From Weissella minor (GTDB lineage: Bacteria > Bacillota > Bacilli > Lactobacillales > Lactobacillaceae), in the NCBI RefSeq assembly GCF_001437425.1, contig NZ_JQCD01000004.1, positions 1 to 59,072 on the forward strand: a stretch of 59,072 nt of DNA. Direction: 5' to 3'. The translations under genes and the position numbers were made by a program. The notes below the pieces were generated by a model, which saw nothing but the letters and a program-made list of their open reading frames with translations, did no database searches and had not been told where the DNA came from. Below, piece after piece: positions 17,759 through 26,693 of this stretch. How positions within the stretch are numbered: position 1 is the stretch's first letter; each line of letters opens with the position of its first letter.

Positions 17759-18658
17759 ATGGAAAACTTTGTTAACTTAAACGAATTATCTACTTCAGAT
17801 ATCCAAGCTTTAATTGAACGTGCACTTGAATTTAAAAGTGGAGCAGCGCAACCAACTCAAACCAATCATATGGTTGCTAACCTTTTCTTTGAAAATTCAA
17901 CCCGTACACATTCAAGTTTTCAAGTGGCTGAATTAAAAATGGGTTGGCAGCAAATTATGATTGACCCGCAAACAAGTTCAACAAAAAAGGGTGAGAGCTT
18001 AAGTGATACGCTTAAAACCCTTGGTGCCTTGGGCGTAGAATTTGCTGTGATTCGTCACAGTCTTAACGACTGGTATCAACCATTAATTGCTGAGCACTCA
18101 GATTTGATGCCTCGTCTAATTAATGCTGGTGATGGAAACGGACAGCATCCTTCACAAAGCTTGCTAGATTTAGTAACCATGTATGAAGAATTTGGACACT
18201 TCGATGGCCTAAATGTCCGTATCGTTGGCGATTTAGCACATTCACGGGTTGCCCGTTCAAATGCCGAAGTCCTACAACGCTTAGGGGCAAACATCTCATT
18301 CTCAGGTCCAAAGTCTTGGTATCCAGCTGATTTTGATCAATTTGGTATTTATACAGAACTTGATGAAGGCTTAGAAGACCTTGATGTCATCATGTTCTTA
18401 CGTGTTCAACACGAACGCATTGCTGAAATTGAAAATACTGATTTTTCACCACTTAGCTACCATTTCGATTTTGGTTTGACACAAGACCGTTATGACCATT
18501 TGAAGGATACAGCGATTATTATGCATCCCGCTCCAGTTAACCGTGATGTTGAGATTGCAGACAGCCTAGTTGAAGCCCCTAAGTCACGTATTTTCCAACA
18601 AATGACTAATGGTGTTTACGCCCGTATGGCAATTTTGGATGCGGTTGAAAAAGATTAA
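17759..18658 (+). CDS. pyrB: Aspartate carbamoyltransferase catalytic chain
   Basis: PyrB joins carbamoyl phosphate and aspartate in the first committed step of pyrimidine synthesis. The 299-aa length suits the catalytic chain, and no pyrI is nearby. The carbamoyl phosphate loop FFENSTRTHSSF is at about residues 43-54, and HPAPVNRDVEI near 262 matches the family. GGAGG seven bases before ATGGAAAAC fixes the start; the frame extends upstream into the terminator without a ribosome site. Unlike the usual pyr operon, pyrB stands alone between a PyrR-type attenuator and a strong terminator. Confidence 0.96.
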   Translation: MENFVNLNELSTSDIQALIERALEFKSGAAQPTQTNHMVANLFFENSTRTHSSFQVAELKMGWQQIMIDPQTSSTKKGESLSDTLKTLGALGVEFAVIRHSLNDWYQPLIAEHSDLMPRLINAGDGNGQHPSQSLLDLVTMYEEFGHFDGLNVRIVGDLAHSRVARSNAEVLQRLGANISFSGPKSWYPADFDQFGIYTELDEGLEDLDVIMFLRVQHERIAEIENTDFSPLSYHFDFGLTQDRYDHLKDTAIIMHPAPVNRDVEIADSLVEAPKSRIFQQMTNGVYARMAILDAVEKD

Positions 18659-18665
18659 AATAACT

Positions 18666-18702
18666 AAAAAGCTTCCGACTTAAAAGTGTCGGAAGCTTTT
18701 TT
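18666..18702. terminator. Bidirectional terminator between pyrB and arcA
   Basis: Stem AAAAAGCTTCCGAC paired with GTCGGAAGCTTTTT, with A run on one side and T run on the other. It lies between convergent pyrB and arcA and can serve both. Confidence 0.9.
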
Positions 18703-18712
18703 ATCATTTACT

Positions 18713-19948
18713 TTAAATATTCTCACGCCAAATTGGCTGTGACATACAACGACCACCACCACGGCCACGCGATAATTCGCTGGATTTAATCTCATTAACC
18801 TTAATGCCATGTTCTTGCATCAATTTAATTGAGATATAATTACGGTCATATGTAACCACTTCGCCTGGTGCAATGGTCAAATTATTTGACCCATCATTCC
18901 ATTGCTCACGGGGAGCCGCAATCGGATCACCCCCACCAGTCTCAATCAAATCCAAATCATCTAAATTCAAAATCTCTTTCAATGATTCTTTCAAATTATC
19001 ACGATGTTCCATCACAATTTGACCTTGATCATCTGCACGCAAAATATGAATATTCATCTTGCCTTCATCATCCATAATGCCTGGAAATACTGTGAACTGG
19101 TCATAATTAACCATTGTAAACACCGTATCTAAATGCATCATGGCATGATTATGGGGAATATCAACTGCAAGAATGGTATCAAAATGACTATTTTCATTCG
19201 TAAATAATTTTTCTACTAAAGCTTGAATGGCACGGCTAGATGTACGTTCTGAAACACCAATGGCTAATGTATGATCGTTCAAAACCAATTCATCGCCACC
19301 TTCCATTCGTGCATCTGAATTGCGATCAGTCCAAATATCAACTTTACCGGCAAAGCGTGGATGATAGGTCATCACAAATTCTGAAATCAACGATTCTGGT
19401 CGTCGTGCTTCATAGGCCATGCGATTAATCGTTACCCCACTCCCCATCATCGCTTGTGGGTCGCGCGTGAAGTATGCGTTGGGCAAAGGATCCATTAAGA
19501 ATGGATTTTCCGCATCTGAACCAGCAACATCATGTAGATTAGGATGTCTAAAATCAACAATTTCTCTGCGAACACCAGCATAAATAGTTGCTACTAAATC
19601 GTGCGTCGATAACGTATTTAGATAGGCTTTGATGTCTTGCATCGTATCACCCATATAGTGGTATTCTGTGACATAACGCGTTAAAAATTCATCCTTCACA
19701 GTTGCATCTGATAAAACATCTTCAAGCAGCTGTTCAATATAAATCGTTTCGACATCATGAGCTTGCAAAACCTCTGCAAAATAGTCGTGCTCTTTTTGCG
19801 CATTTTTTAAGAATGGAATATCATCAAACAACAACCGTTCCATCGTATCTGGTGTAATATTTTCAATTTCAGCACCTGGTCGATGTAATAGGACCGTCTT
19901 CAATGTACCAATTTCTGAGTTAACTTGAATCGCTGGATTATTAATCAT
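18713..19948 (-). CDS. arcA: Arginine deiminase
   Basis: ArcA hydrolyses arginine to citrulline and ammonia. The 411-aa length is typical. The guanidino-group motif region FxxDPxxxxG appears as YFTRDPQAMMG near residue 155, EGGDELVL near 210 holds the conserved Asp/Glu pair, and the catalytic Cys401 is in GGRCMSQPIW. The start ATGATTAATAAT has CGGAG eight to nine bases upstream; the frame continues upstream without a ribosome site. No arcB, arcC or arcD is adjacent, so the rest of the deiminase pathway must lie elsewhere or be absent. An ARG-box-like site overlaps its promoter. Confidence 0.96.
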   Translation of the reverse strand: MINNPAIQVNSEIGTLKTVLLHRPGAEIENITPDTMERLLFDDIPFLKNAQKEHDYFAEVLQAHDVETIYIEQLLEDVLSDATVKDEFLTRYVTEYHYMGDTMQDIKAYLNTLSTHDLVATIYAGVRREIVDFRHPNLHDVAGSDAENPFLMDPLPNAYFTRDPQAMMGSGVTINRMAYEARRPESLISEFVMTYHPRFAGKVDIWTDRNSDARMEGGDELVLNDHTLAIGVSERTSSRAIQALVEKLFTNENSHFDTILAVDIPHNHAMMHLDTVFTMVNYDQFTVFPGIMDDEGKMNIHILRADDQGQIVMEHRDNLKESLKEILNLDDLDLIETGGGDPIAAPREQWNDGSNNLTIAPGEVVTYDRNYISIKLMQEHGIKVNEIKSSELSRGRGGGRCMSQPIWRENI

Positions 19949-20010
19949 TATTAAAACTCCGATCTGCTGTCGCAAAAAATCATTTCTTATTAACTTGCAT
20001 GCTTACCTCA

Positions 20011-20028
20011 ATTGTATATATCTACATA
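20011..20028 (-). promoter_or_regulatory. ARG-box-like operator at the arcA promoter
   Basis: Minus-strand TATGTAGATATATACAAT resembles the ArgR/AhrC operator form TnTGAAT-wwww-ATTCAnA: the T, TG, A, AT-rich centre, AT and CA positions agree and about four positions differ. It overlaps the -10 of the arcA promoter by a few bases. ArgR-type control of arginine catabolism is known in lactic acid bacteria; its use here is inferred. Confidence 0.4.
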
Positions 20029-20053
20029 ATAGAACCAAGCTTCCAGCTTGTAA
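20026..20053 (-). promoter_or_regulatory. arcA promoter
   Basis: On the minus strand TTACAA (20048-20053) and TATTAT (20026-20031) are separated by 16 bases, about 80 bases before the arcA start. Confidence 0.55.
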
Positions 20054-20314
20054 AAGTCGTAAAACCATACAATAAACATCAATACTTATGATGTGGTAAA
20101 TAAATATACAAATTTTAAAACACTTTCACGCATCTACAGACAATGTTAAAATTGCCAACATCCCTTACCGCAACTGTTAATTGCTCAATGCATTGCGATA
20201 CATATAATATCAGATTTAATGTATATTTGTTCATCAATATCCATTTATATTTTCGTTTCATATATTTTTTATAAAAATATGCCAAAATTTTTTAGTTACT
20301 CAAAAATAAATGAC

Positions 20315-20350
20315 AAAAAAGCTGCTCTCAACGATGAGAACAGCTTTTTT
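20315..20350 (-). terminator. Terminator after dld
   Basis: Stem AAAAAAGCTGTTCTC paired with GAGAGCAGCTTTTTT (minus strand), directly past the dld stop codon. Confidence 0.9.
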
Positions 20351-20354
20351 AACT

Positions 20355-22040
20355 TTAATAATTTCCCCAATATTTGTGCATTGATGTCATTCCAATTCCA
20401 GGATTGAAACTATTTGTAGGGTCATTTTTCTTATAATGTTCAACTAATGCAGGCGCAGCTTCATACAAATGTCCCACATTATGTTCGGCAGGATAGATAG
20501 CTCCACGCTCGTCAAAAATCTTAAGCATTTCTTGCTTAACTTCGTGGGCATCAACCCCTGGCTTTAGTACATAGTCTTGGTGCATAACGTGATCCAAGAA
20601 GTGTCCATAGTACAACTTGTATTGAATCTTATCTTCAAGTTCAGCTGGCAAATGCTCAAACCACTTAAATTCATTTCGTGGCAAAGCAACGTCAATTGGC
20701 AAAATTTGAATGTGATCGTCTTGGAAGACTTCTTCCAAACGAATGGCCACACTGGCCGTTACATAACGGTGCGTTGCAGCAACCTTAGCTTCCTTTGGTG
20801 TACATTCGAAATAATCACCTTCTTCAGTCTTAAAGAAGTCGTCCAAGAAAATACGTGCTTCTTGAATACCCGCACCATCCATCTTCAATTGAAGATAATG
20901 CTCGTAACGATCACGATATTCTTCTAAGCGCTTTGGCAATTGATTAGGCACAAAGTTACTCATTGTTTGCAACATACGATCTGGGAAGTAAGGTTTGAAC
21001 GTTGGCACGTGGTCCAAAATACGTTCAGCAGTTGCACGCATACCAAACAAATATGGCAAAGCATTTGTTCCGATTGTATCAATCACAATCAATGAATCCT
21101 TACCATATTTCTTGGCCAAATCATAAGCTTCACGGTGCATATATTCACCAGATACTGGCAAATGCTTGAATTCAGTCAAAATATGACGACGCAAACGTTC
21201 TAGAACATCTGGATTGTTTACACCAATGTAGAAGACTTGTGACTCACTTGCTTGTGGGTATGTGTCCAAACGAACCGCAAATGTTGCAAGCTTTCCAGCT
21301 GCACCAGATACTTCATACAAATTATTTGGATCAGCGTTGTAACGCGTTGGCTTTTCAGAATCAACATTACGGACACGTTCTTCATAGTTACGGTTTCCAG
21401 CAACATGTTCCTTACCCTGAGGAATATTATGAATATCGAAATTACGCTCTTCCAAATTCGTGATAATTTCTTCAGGTGTATCCCCTAAGTCGATTCCCAA
21501 ATGGTTAACCAAATGCAATTCGTCATTTTCGTCAATTTGGGCATACAAAGATAGCTCAGTGTAGGCTGGTCCACGTTGAATCAAAGCACCACCTGAATTG
21601 TTATTAACACCACCGACGACGGAAGCACCAATGTCAGAAGAACCAATTACTGAATGTGGCTCACGATTTACCTTGTCTAATTCACCTTCTAGGTGATGTA
21701 GTGTGGTTCCTGGGAAAGCTAATACTTGACGATTATGATTAATTAATTGGAGACCCTTAATGCGCATTCCGTTGACAACAACGATATCACGATCATAGCC
21801 AGATGCTGGAATTGAACCTTCAGTCAAGCCAGTATTAGCAGCTTGCATCAAGATAATAATGTTATTTGCATGCAATACTTCCAACACGTGCCATAACTCC
21901 ATCAAAGACCCTGGACGAACCACGGCTAGAGCATCACCTTTTCCTGAACGATAACCTTCACGGAACGGACGTGACCGCTCTTTTGAGGTAATAACATTGT
22001 GCTTGCCAACAATATTTGTAAGCTCTTCCACTACTGACAT
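20355..22040 (-). CDS. dld: Quinone-dependent D-lactate dehydrogenase (FAD)
   Basis: Dld oxidises D-lactate to pyruvate and passes electrons to membrane quinones; it is peripheral to the membrane. The 561-aa length is close to E. coli Dld (571 aa). The N-terminal FAD-binding domain shows QAANTGLTEGSIP near residue 67 and SSDIGASVVGGVNNNSGG near residue 132, and the C-terminal part LPAELEDKIQYKLYYGHFLDH also fits the family. GGAGG precedes the ATG. In a fermentative organism it would recycle the D-lactate made by NAD-linked enzymes when quinones or a minimal respiratory chain are available. Confidence 0.93.
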   Translation of the reverse strand: MSVVEELTNIVGKHNVITSKERSRPFREGYRSGKGDALAVVRPGSLMELWHVLEVLHANNIIILMQAANTGLTEGSIPASGYDRDIVVVNGMRIKGLQLINHNRQVLAFPGTTLHHLEGELDKVNREPHSVIGSSDIGASVVGGVNNNSGGALIQRGPAYTELSLYAQIDENDELHLVNHLGIDLGDTPEEIITNLEERNFDIHNIPQGKEHVAGNRNYEERVRNVDSEKPTRYNADPNNLYEVSGAAGKLATFAVRLDTYPQASESQVFYIGVNNPDVLERLRRHILTEFKHLPVSGEYMHREAYDLAKKYGKDSLIVIDTIGTNALPYLFGMRATAERILDHVPTFKPYFPDRMLQTMSNFVPNQLPKRLEEYRDRYEHYLQLKMDGAGIQEARIFLDDFFKTEEGDYFECTPKEAKVAATHRYVTASVAIRLEEVFQDDHIQILPIDVALPRNEFKWFEHLPAELEDKIQYKLYYGHFLDHVMHQDYVLKPGVDAHEVKQEMLKIFDERGAIYPAEHNVGHLYEAAPALVEHYKKNDPTNSFNPGIGMTSMHKYWGNY

Positions 22041-22075
22041 AATAAGCCTCCCATTAAAATCTATTTATAACTAAT

Positions 22076-22104
22076 ATTGTACCACTTACATTCTAATTTG
22101 TTAA
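22076..22104 (-). promoter_or_regulatory. dld promoter
   Basis: Minus-strand TTAACA (22099-22104), 17 bases, TACAAT (22076-22081), preceded by TGG for an extended -10. It lies 36 bases before the dld start. Confidence 0.7.
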
Positions 22105-22108
22105 ATTA

Positions 22109-22125
22109 TTAACAGACTATTAACA
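22109..22125 (+). repeat. TTAACA direct repeat with 11-bp period upstream of dld
   Basis: TTAACA at 22109-22114 and again at 22120-22125, separated by five bases, just upstream of the dld -35. Repeats of TT(A/T)ACA at an 11-bp period are the known form of PhoP boxes in Bacillus, but here they lie on the strand opposite to dld transcription, and the AT-rich context makes chance possible. Confidence 0.45.
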
Positions 22126-22160
22126 AATCATTCATTTTCAATCAAAAAACACCAGTATGC

Positions 22161-22943
22161 TTAGCTAAAACTCGTATAATTCTGCAATCCTTTTTTCCAA
22201 ATCGTATGATAAACAAGTAGAAAAAATAGTGGTCCAGACAGGATTGTCATGACCATCACCGCCGGATGTTGAATTTTATGAAGCAAAAATGAAACTGGAT
22301 AATATGCCATAAACCCGACTGGAATAATACTTAGCACAATTTGAATCGTTTTTGGATAAATTGACATAGGATAATCTGCTAATTGTATAAGTTGCCAATA
22401 AATGGATGTTACCCCATCAACTTGCTTAATCCAAAAGGCCAAAGAACTAAAACATAAATAAATACCTTCAATTAGAGCCAGCGTTGTCAGTAATAGGACA
22501 CTAGCTAACAGAACCACCAATAGATTGAGCCCTTGAACATGGATGAGTAATGCAAAAAAGCTTACCGTATAGATGACGGCTTCAACCATCGCCTCTTCAT
22601 CAATTTCCACCATAATGACTTGTAACAGCAAGTTGATTGGTCGCATCAAAAGCACATCTAATGTCCCATCTTGAATCAATTCTGGAATATCCATGGTGGT
22701 CACAAAAAAAGTTTCCCAAATTGAAAGTGCCATATGCATAAATAAATACATCAGGATAACTTCTTGGCTCGACCAACCACCAATCCCATTTTTGAAATTG
22801 GTTAATACAAAAATAATAAAAAGCGTCGATAATGAATCAATTAAAAAGCCCAAATTTCCGAATAAAACATCCCATTTGTAAAGCCAAATGCGCTTAAAAT
22901 CTCGATTTATGAATTCTTTGTACACGTAAATTGAATGTCGCAT
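22161..22943 (-). CDS. ABC-2 family exporter permease (COG3694 type)
   Basis: The 260-aa protein has six predicted membrane segments and begins MRHSIYVYKEFINRDFKRI. It matches the second permease of the three-gene COG4586/COG4587/COG3694 exporter, in which two unlike permeases pair with one ATPase. The gene lies three bases after its partner permease, so the complex is made from a single transcript. The substrate of these systems is generally unknown. Confidence 0.82.
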   Translation of the reverse strand: MRHSIYVYKEFINRDFKRIWLYKWDVLFGNLGFLIDSLSTLFIIFVLTNFKNGIGGWSSQEVILMYLFMHMALSIWETFFVTTMDIPELIQDGTLDVLLMRPINLLLQVIMVEIDEEAMVEAVIYTVSFFALLIHVQGLNLLVVLLASVLLLTTLALIEGIYLCFSSLAFWIKQVDGVTSIYWQLIQLADYPMSIYPKTIQIVLSIIPVGFMAYYPVSFLLHKIQHPAVMVMTILSGPLFFLLVYHTIWKKGLQNYTSFS

Positions 22944-22946
22944 TGC

Positions 22947-23720
22947 TTATCCTCCCATGATGCTTAGTCGGTTCAATACCATTTTTGAAATAACGGCATA
23001 CACCAAAAAAATGATACCTAACCAAATTAATTGATGTAGGATTAGCATGGAAATAGTCGTCTGATTCATCCCCGTTACGAGTGATAACGGAATATAACCG
23101 ATTGCATAAAAAGGAGACCATTCCGCAATCACTTTGATTAGTGGTGGATAAATATTAATTGGAATGGCTGCGCCACCCAGTATGACCATTAATCCACCAT
23201 TCAGCGCTAGCAATCCGTTTACTCGAACGGTTATAAAGGCACAAAATCCAATAATCATACCAATCAGCCATGCAATCAGCCATGATAAAACAATTGATAA
23301 TAACAAAATCAACATATTTACCTGGTTAAACTGCAACACCTGTCTAAAAAACACGGCATAAATAATCGTCAATGGCATCAATTTGTAGATTAAATCATAA
23401 ATTAACGTGCCTATTGATCGGCCCAACATCACTTGTGAGATGGTAACTGGTTTTGCCAAGATGCTACCAATCTGGCCATCGTTTATATTTTTCCCTAATT
23501 TTTTAGCCGTTTCCGTGGTCGGAATAACGGTACTCAAAACAATTGCCATTAACCCATAGGTCACCAGCATATTAATATCTTGGCTCGGGGCAATCGCATG
23601 CCAGACATAGTATTGAACAATTGCACCAATAATCCCTGATAAAATTGTGAACCATGCATTCGCCTTAAAACTTTGCCGAACGAGATATTCTGATTTCACA
23701 TAAGTATTAATTACTCTCAT
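22947..23720 (-). CDS. ABC-2 family exporter permease (COG4587 type)
   Basis: This 257-aa protein has six predicted membrane segments. It begins MRVINTYVKSEYLVRQSF and includes the block TETAKKLGKNINDGQIGSILAKPVTISQ, a cytosolic loop likely to contact the ATPase and typical of this family. It is two bases from the upstream ATPase gene and three bases from the second permease. Confidence 0.82.
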   Translation of the reverse strand: MRVINTYVKSEYLVRQSFKANAWFTILSGIIGAIVQYYVWHAIAPSQDINMLVTYGLMAIVLSTVIPTTETAKKLGKNINDGQIGSILAKPVTISQVMLGRSIGTLIYDLIYKLMPLTIIYAVFFRQVLQFNQVNMLILLLSIVLSWLIAWLIGMIIGFCAFITVRVNGLLALNGGLMVILGGAAIPINIYPPLIKVIAEWSPFYAIGYIPLSLVTGMNQTTISMLILHQLIWLGIIFLVYAVISKMVLNRLSIMGG

Positions 23721-23722
23721 AG

Positions 23723-24631
23723 TTAAATTCCCGATAACGTTAAGATATCCGTCAAATCTAAATCACTATATCTGACATTGCTAATAATATCTGCTTCTAG
23801 AAAAATTTTATTTAATTGTTTCTCTGTTAACTCATCAATATTAAAAACATAGACATTCGAATCTTGATTTTCTTGATACAACTTGAGGCCTGGTACTTCC
23901 AAAATAGCTGATTGATAAATTTCAACTTTTTCCATGTTCTTAAATTCAGCAATAAAATCACTTTTCGCACCATTAAATTTTAATTGTCCGTGATCAATCA
24001 AAATAATTTTATTTGCAATGCGTTCCACTTCACGTAAATCATGCGTGGTCATGATAATGGTTGTCTGCTTAGTCTTATTTAATTGCATTAAGAAATTTAG
24101 AAATACATTCTTTGTTTGCACATCTAATCCTAACGTTGCTTCATCTAAAAATAACAATTTAGGCTGATGGACTAATGCTGCGATCAATTCTCCGCGCATT
24201 TTTTGCCCTAATGATAACTCTCGGACTGGTTTATGCAAAAAATCATTTACCTCTAGTAAATCAATTAATTGCGCTAACCATGCATCATCTTTCGTGTCAT
24301 ACATTGCTTGCAAAAATTTAAAAGAATCGATGAGTGGCAGTTCCCACCACAATTGGCTCTTTTGTCCCATCACCGTCCCTATTTGTTTGGCATTTTGAAT
24401 TCTCTTCTTAAATGGATTATTTCCTAGCACCGAAATTTCACCATTTGTTGGCAGCATTAACCCCAATAGTAATTTTATGGTCGTCGATTTTCCGGCACCA
24501 TTTTGCCCAACGTAACCGACAATATCACCAACCTCAATGTTAAAGTCAATATCATTTAAGGCCAAAATCATATCGGTGGCACCCTTATAAGCCTTACTAA
24601 CTGTTTTTACTTCAATTATTTTATTCTGCAT
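23723..24631 (-). CDS. ABC transporter ATPase (COG4586 type)
   Basis: The 302-aa ATPase has Walker A GQNGAGKST near residue 44, the signature LSLGQKMRGE near residue 140 and Walker B LLFLDEATLGLD near 160. A C-terminal extension of about 80 residues after the nucleotide-binding domain is usual for COG4586. I chose ATGCAGAATAAA because GGGAGAG lies nine bases upstream; a longer frame lacks a ribosome site. It energises the two permeases encoded directly downstream. Confidence 0.9.
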   Translation of the reverse strand: MQNKIIEVKTVSKAYKGATDMILALNDIDFNIEVGDIVGYVGQNGAGKSTTIKLLLGLMLPTNGEISVLGNNPFKKRIQNAKQIGTVMGQKSQLWWELPLIDSFKFLQAMYDTKDDAWLAQLIDLLEVNDFLHKPVRELSLGQKMRGELIAALVHQPKLLFLDEATLGLDVQTKNVFLNFLMQLNKTKQTTIIMTTHDLREVERIANKIILIDHGQLKFNGAKSDFIAEFKNMEKVEIYQSAILEVPGLKLYQENQDSNVYVFNIDELTEKQLNKIFLEADIISNVRYSDLDLTDILTLSGI

Positions 24632-24774
24632 GATTGTTTGCTCTCCCGCTGATAAATCGTGTTCACTTTTATCACTATTTTTAGTTGAACACATCAGTAT
24701 TAGCATCGTCAATGCAAAAACTCATATTTCTAACTAAAATTTCATATTGATGCTGGAAATTGATTATTCTCAGT

Positions 24775-24815
24775 AAAAAAAACGAGTACAGAAACAATCT
24801 CTGTACTCGTTTTTG
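24775..24815 (-). terminator. Terminator after the MacB-like permease gene
   Basis: Stem ACGAGTACAG paired with CTGTACTCGT, followed by a T run on the minus strand, directly past the stop codon of the FtsX-domain permease. Confidence 0.9.
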
Positions 24816-24821
24816 TTTTTA

Positions 24822-26015
24822 TTAACGTAAAATATCAATCAAATTCTTATCCGCAGCCTGCTTAGCTGGCAACCAACCGAAGATAACCCCAACCAAGGTC
24901 GAGACACCAAGCGCGAAAACAACATCTGCTAGTGAAATAATCGCCTTAATATGCATATCTCCCGGAATAAATTTCGTGACCATATTCGCAATTAAGTAAC
25001 CACTTAACAAACCAATCAACCCGCCAACAACTGTTAGCACAATTGATTCAATCAAGAACTGATTACGAATATTCGACTCAGTCGCCCCCACGGCTAAGCG
25101 AATACCAATTTCTTGCGTCCGTTCAGAAACTGAAATATACATCATATTCATCACACCGATTCCAGCAATAAACAGTGAAATTCCAGCAACAGCACTCACA
25201 AAGAACGTTAAGCCATTCAAGACTTTACTAATTTCCCCAATCATCTTATCCGTATCTTCATAAGAGTATGAGCCACTATTACGACTTGAACCTTGCTTTG
25301 ATAACATTTTCTCAGCCGCTTGACCCACCTTACGTGGATTTTCGCCCTTCTTGACGCTAAGAATCATGACCGCCCCATCGTCATTTGACTCTCTTTGGAA
25401 AGCTTCATAAGGAATAATCACATTATCCATATAACGGTCATTTTCATTATAGGTTCCAGCAACTGTGTAAGCATAATTGCCTAACGTTACTGATTTCCCA
25501 ACCGCATTTTCTGCAGATCCAAAATTCTTTTTTGCTAAATCTTTCGTGATTAAAATCTTATTTTGTCCAACATCAAGATCATTTTGTGAGAAAACTTTTC
25601 CACTCTGCATATCCGGTTCATTATCTAGATTACGCATTACGGTAAATGATAAGTCAGTTGATTCATCATTAATAATTCCCGTAGTTTGCCCCGTATCGCC
25701 GGATAGCGCTGATAACTCAATCTTTGAAATCTTATGACCAATATCACTTGATTTAATCAAACTCACATCGGCTTGTGATAATCCCTTTTGCCCAGCATCA
25801 TCATCGTAACCATAATAATCGATTTTAGCTTTTAGCTCACCAGACTTAGAAGTCTTAAATTGGTCGGTAGCCATCTTATTGACCCCATTTCCAATCGCCA
25901 TAATCGTAATCACAGAGGCAATTCCAATCACAATTCCAATAATGGTCATGAAAGAACGCTTTGGATTCATTTTTAACGATTGCAACGCCGTTAGCACTGT
26001 CTCTCTAAATTTCAT
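24822..26015 (-). CDS. MacB-like ABC permease (FtsX domain)
   Basis: The 397-aa protein has the MacB/YknZ layout: one N-terminal membrane segment (MTIIGIVIGIASVITIMAIG, about 23-42), an extracytoplasmic domain of about 220 residues, then three C-terminal membrane segments with ERTQEIGIRLAVGATESNIRNQFLIES between the first two. It overlaps the ATPase gene by 11 bases. Such transporters act as mechanotransmission pumps that drive export of peptides, toxins or antibiotics via an adaptor; the substrate here is unknown. Confidence 0.9.
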   Translation of the reverse strand: MKFRETVLTALQSLKMNPKRSFMTIIGIVIGIASVITIMAIGNGVNKMATDQFKTSKSGELKAKIDYYGYDDDAGQKGLSQADVSLIKSSDIGHKISKIELSALSGDTGQTTGIINDESTDLSFTVMRNLDNEPDMQSGKVFSQNDLDVGQNKILITKDLAKKNFGSAENAVGKSVTLGNYAYTVAGTYNENDRYMDNVIIPYEAFQRESNDDGAVMILSVKKGENPRKVGQAAEKMLSKQGSSRNSGSYSYEDTDKMIGEISKVLNGLTFFVSAVAGISLFIAGIGVMNMMYISVSERTQEIGIRLAVGATESNIRNQFLIESIVLTVVGGLIGLLSGYLIANMVTKFIPGDMHIKAIISLADVVFALGVSTLVGVIFGWLPAKQAADKNLIDILR

Positions 26016-26682
26016 AATCTGCCCCCATTACCTGACCATCTAAGATCTTAATCATTCGATGCGCTTGTTCACCAACACTCGCATCATGGGTCACGATAAT
26101 TAAGGTCGTTCCCTGCGCATTTAATTGCTTAAACACGTTCATAATTTCAATCGTTGTACTACTGTCCAAAGCACCAGTTGGTTCATCGGCAATAACAATA
26201 TTGGGACTGGTCACGATAGCACGTGCAATCGCTACACGTTGCTGTTGTCCCCCTGACAACAATTTAGGAAAAGCATCTGCCTTATCTAAAATACCAACTT
26301 CGTCCAAAACACGGTCAACCGTTTGTTTAATTTCTTTATTCGACTTACCTTGATAACGCAAAGGCAAACCAACATTATCTGCAATTGTCATATTCTGAAT
26401 TAATTTAAAATTTTGAAAAACCCAACCAACATTTTCGTTTCGGAATTTCGTGAACTTTTTCTTACTTAATTCATGTGTGTCTAAACCATTCAACACATAA
26501 TCCCCTGAAAATTCACGATCCAATAGTCCGATAATATTTAGCAATGTTGATTTTCCTGAACCGGAATGCCCCATAATTGAGACGAATTCGCCATCGTTGA
26601 TGGTCAAACTAATATCTTTTAACACGTGTTGTTCGTCGTCACCACGCTTAAAATACTTATTAATATGTCGCAACTCTAACAT
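26005..26682 (-). CDS. MacB/LolD-type ABC ATPase
   Basis: The 225-aa protein has Walker A GHSGSGKST near residue 38, the signature [14 protein letters not shown] near 142 and Walker B IVIADEPTGALD near 162. That exact LolD/MacB-like pattern goes with FtsX-domain permeases. The gene lies 11 bases after the adaptor gene and overlaps the permease gene. Confidence 0.93.
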   Translation of the reverse strand: MLELRHINKYFKRGDDEQHVLKDISLTINDGEFVSIMGHSGSGKSTLLNIIGLLDREFSGDYVLNGLDTHELSKKKFTKFRNENVGWVFQNFKLIQNMTIADNVGLPLRYQGKSNKEIKQTVDRVLDEVGILDKADAFPKLLSGGQQQRVAIARAIVTSPNIVIADEPTGALDSSTTIEIMNVFKQLNAQGTTLIIVTHDASVGEQAHRMIKILDGQVMGADYEI

Positions 26683-26693
26683 CGCATGCCCCC

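Larger units (their letters stand above)
19949..20354. other. AT-rich intergenic region between arcA and dld
   Basis: Four hundred bases without a convincing gene. The left part carries the arcA promoter and an ARG-box-like dyad; the right end carries the dld terminator. Between 20060 and 20310 the sequence is very AT-rich with no RNA fold or coding frame I can support. A short plus-strand frame from 20219 runs through the dld terminator and is judged spurious. Confidence 0.6.

Noticed and set aside
20219-20407. Short plus-strand open frame in the arcA-dld gap
   Set aside because: It runs through the dld terminator and into the dld gene antisense, has no ribosome site and has AT-driven composition.
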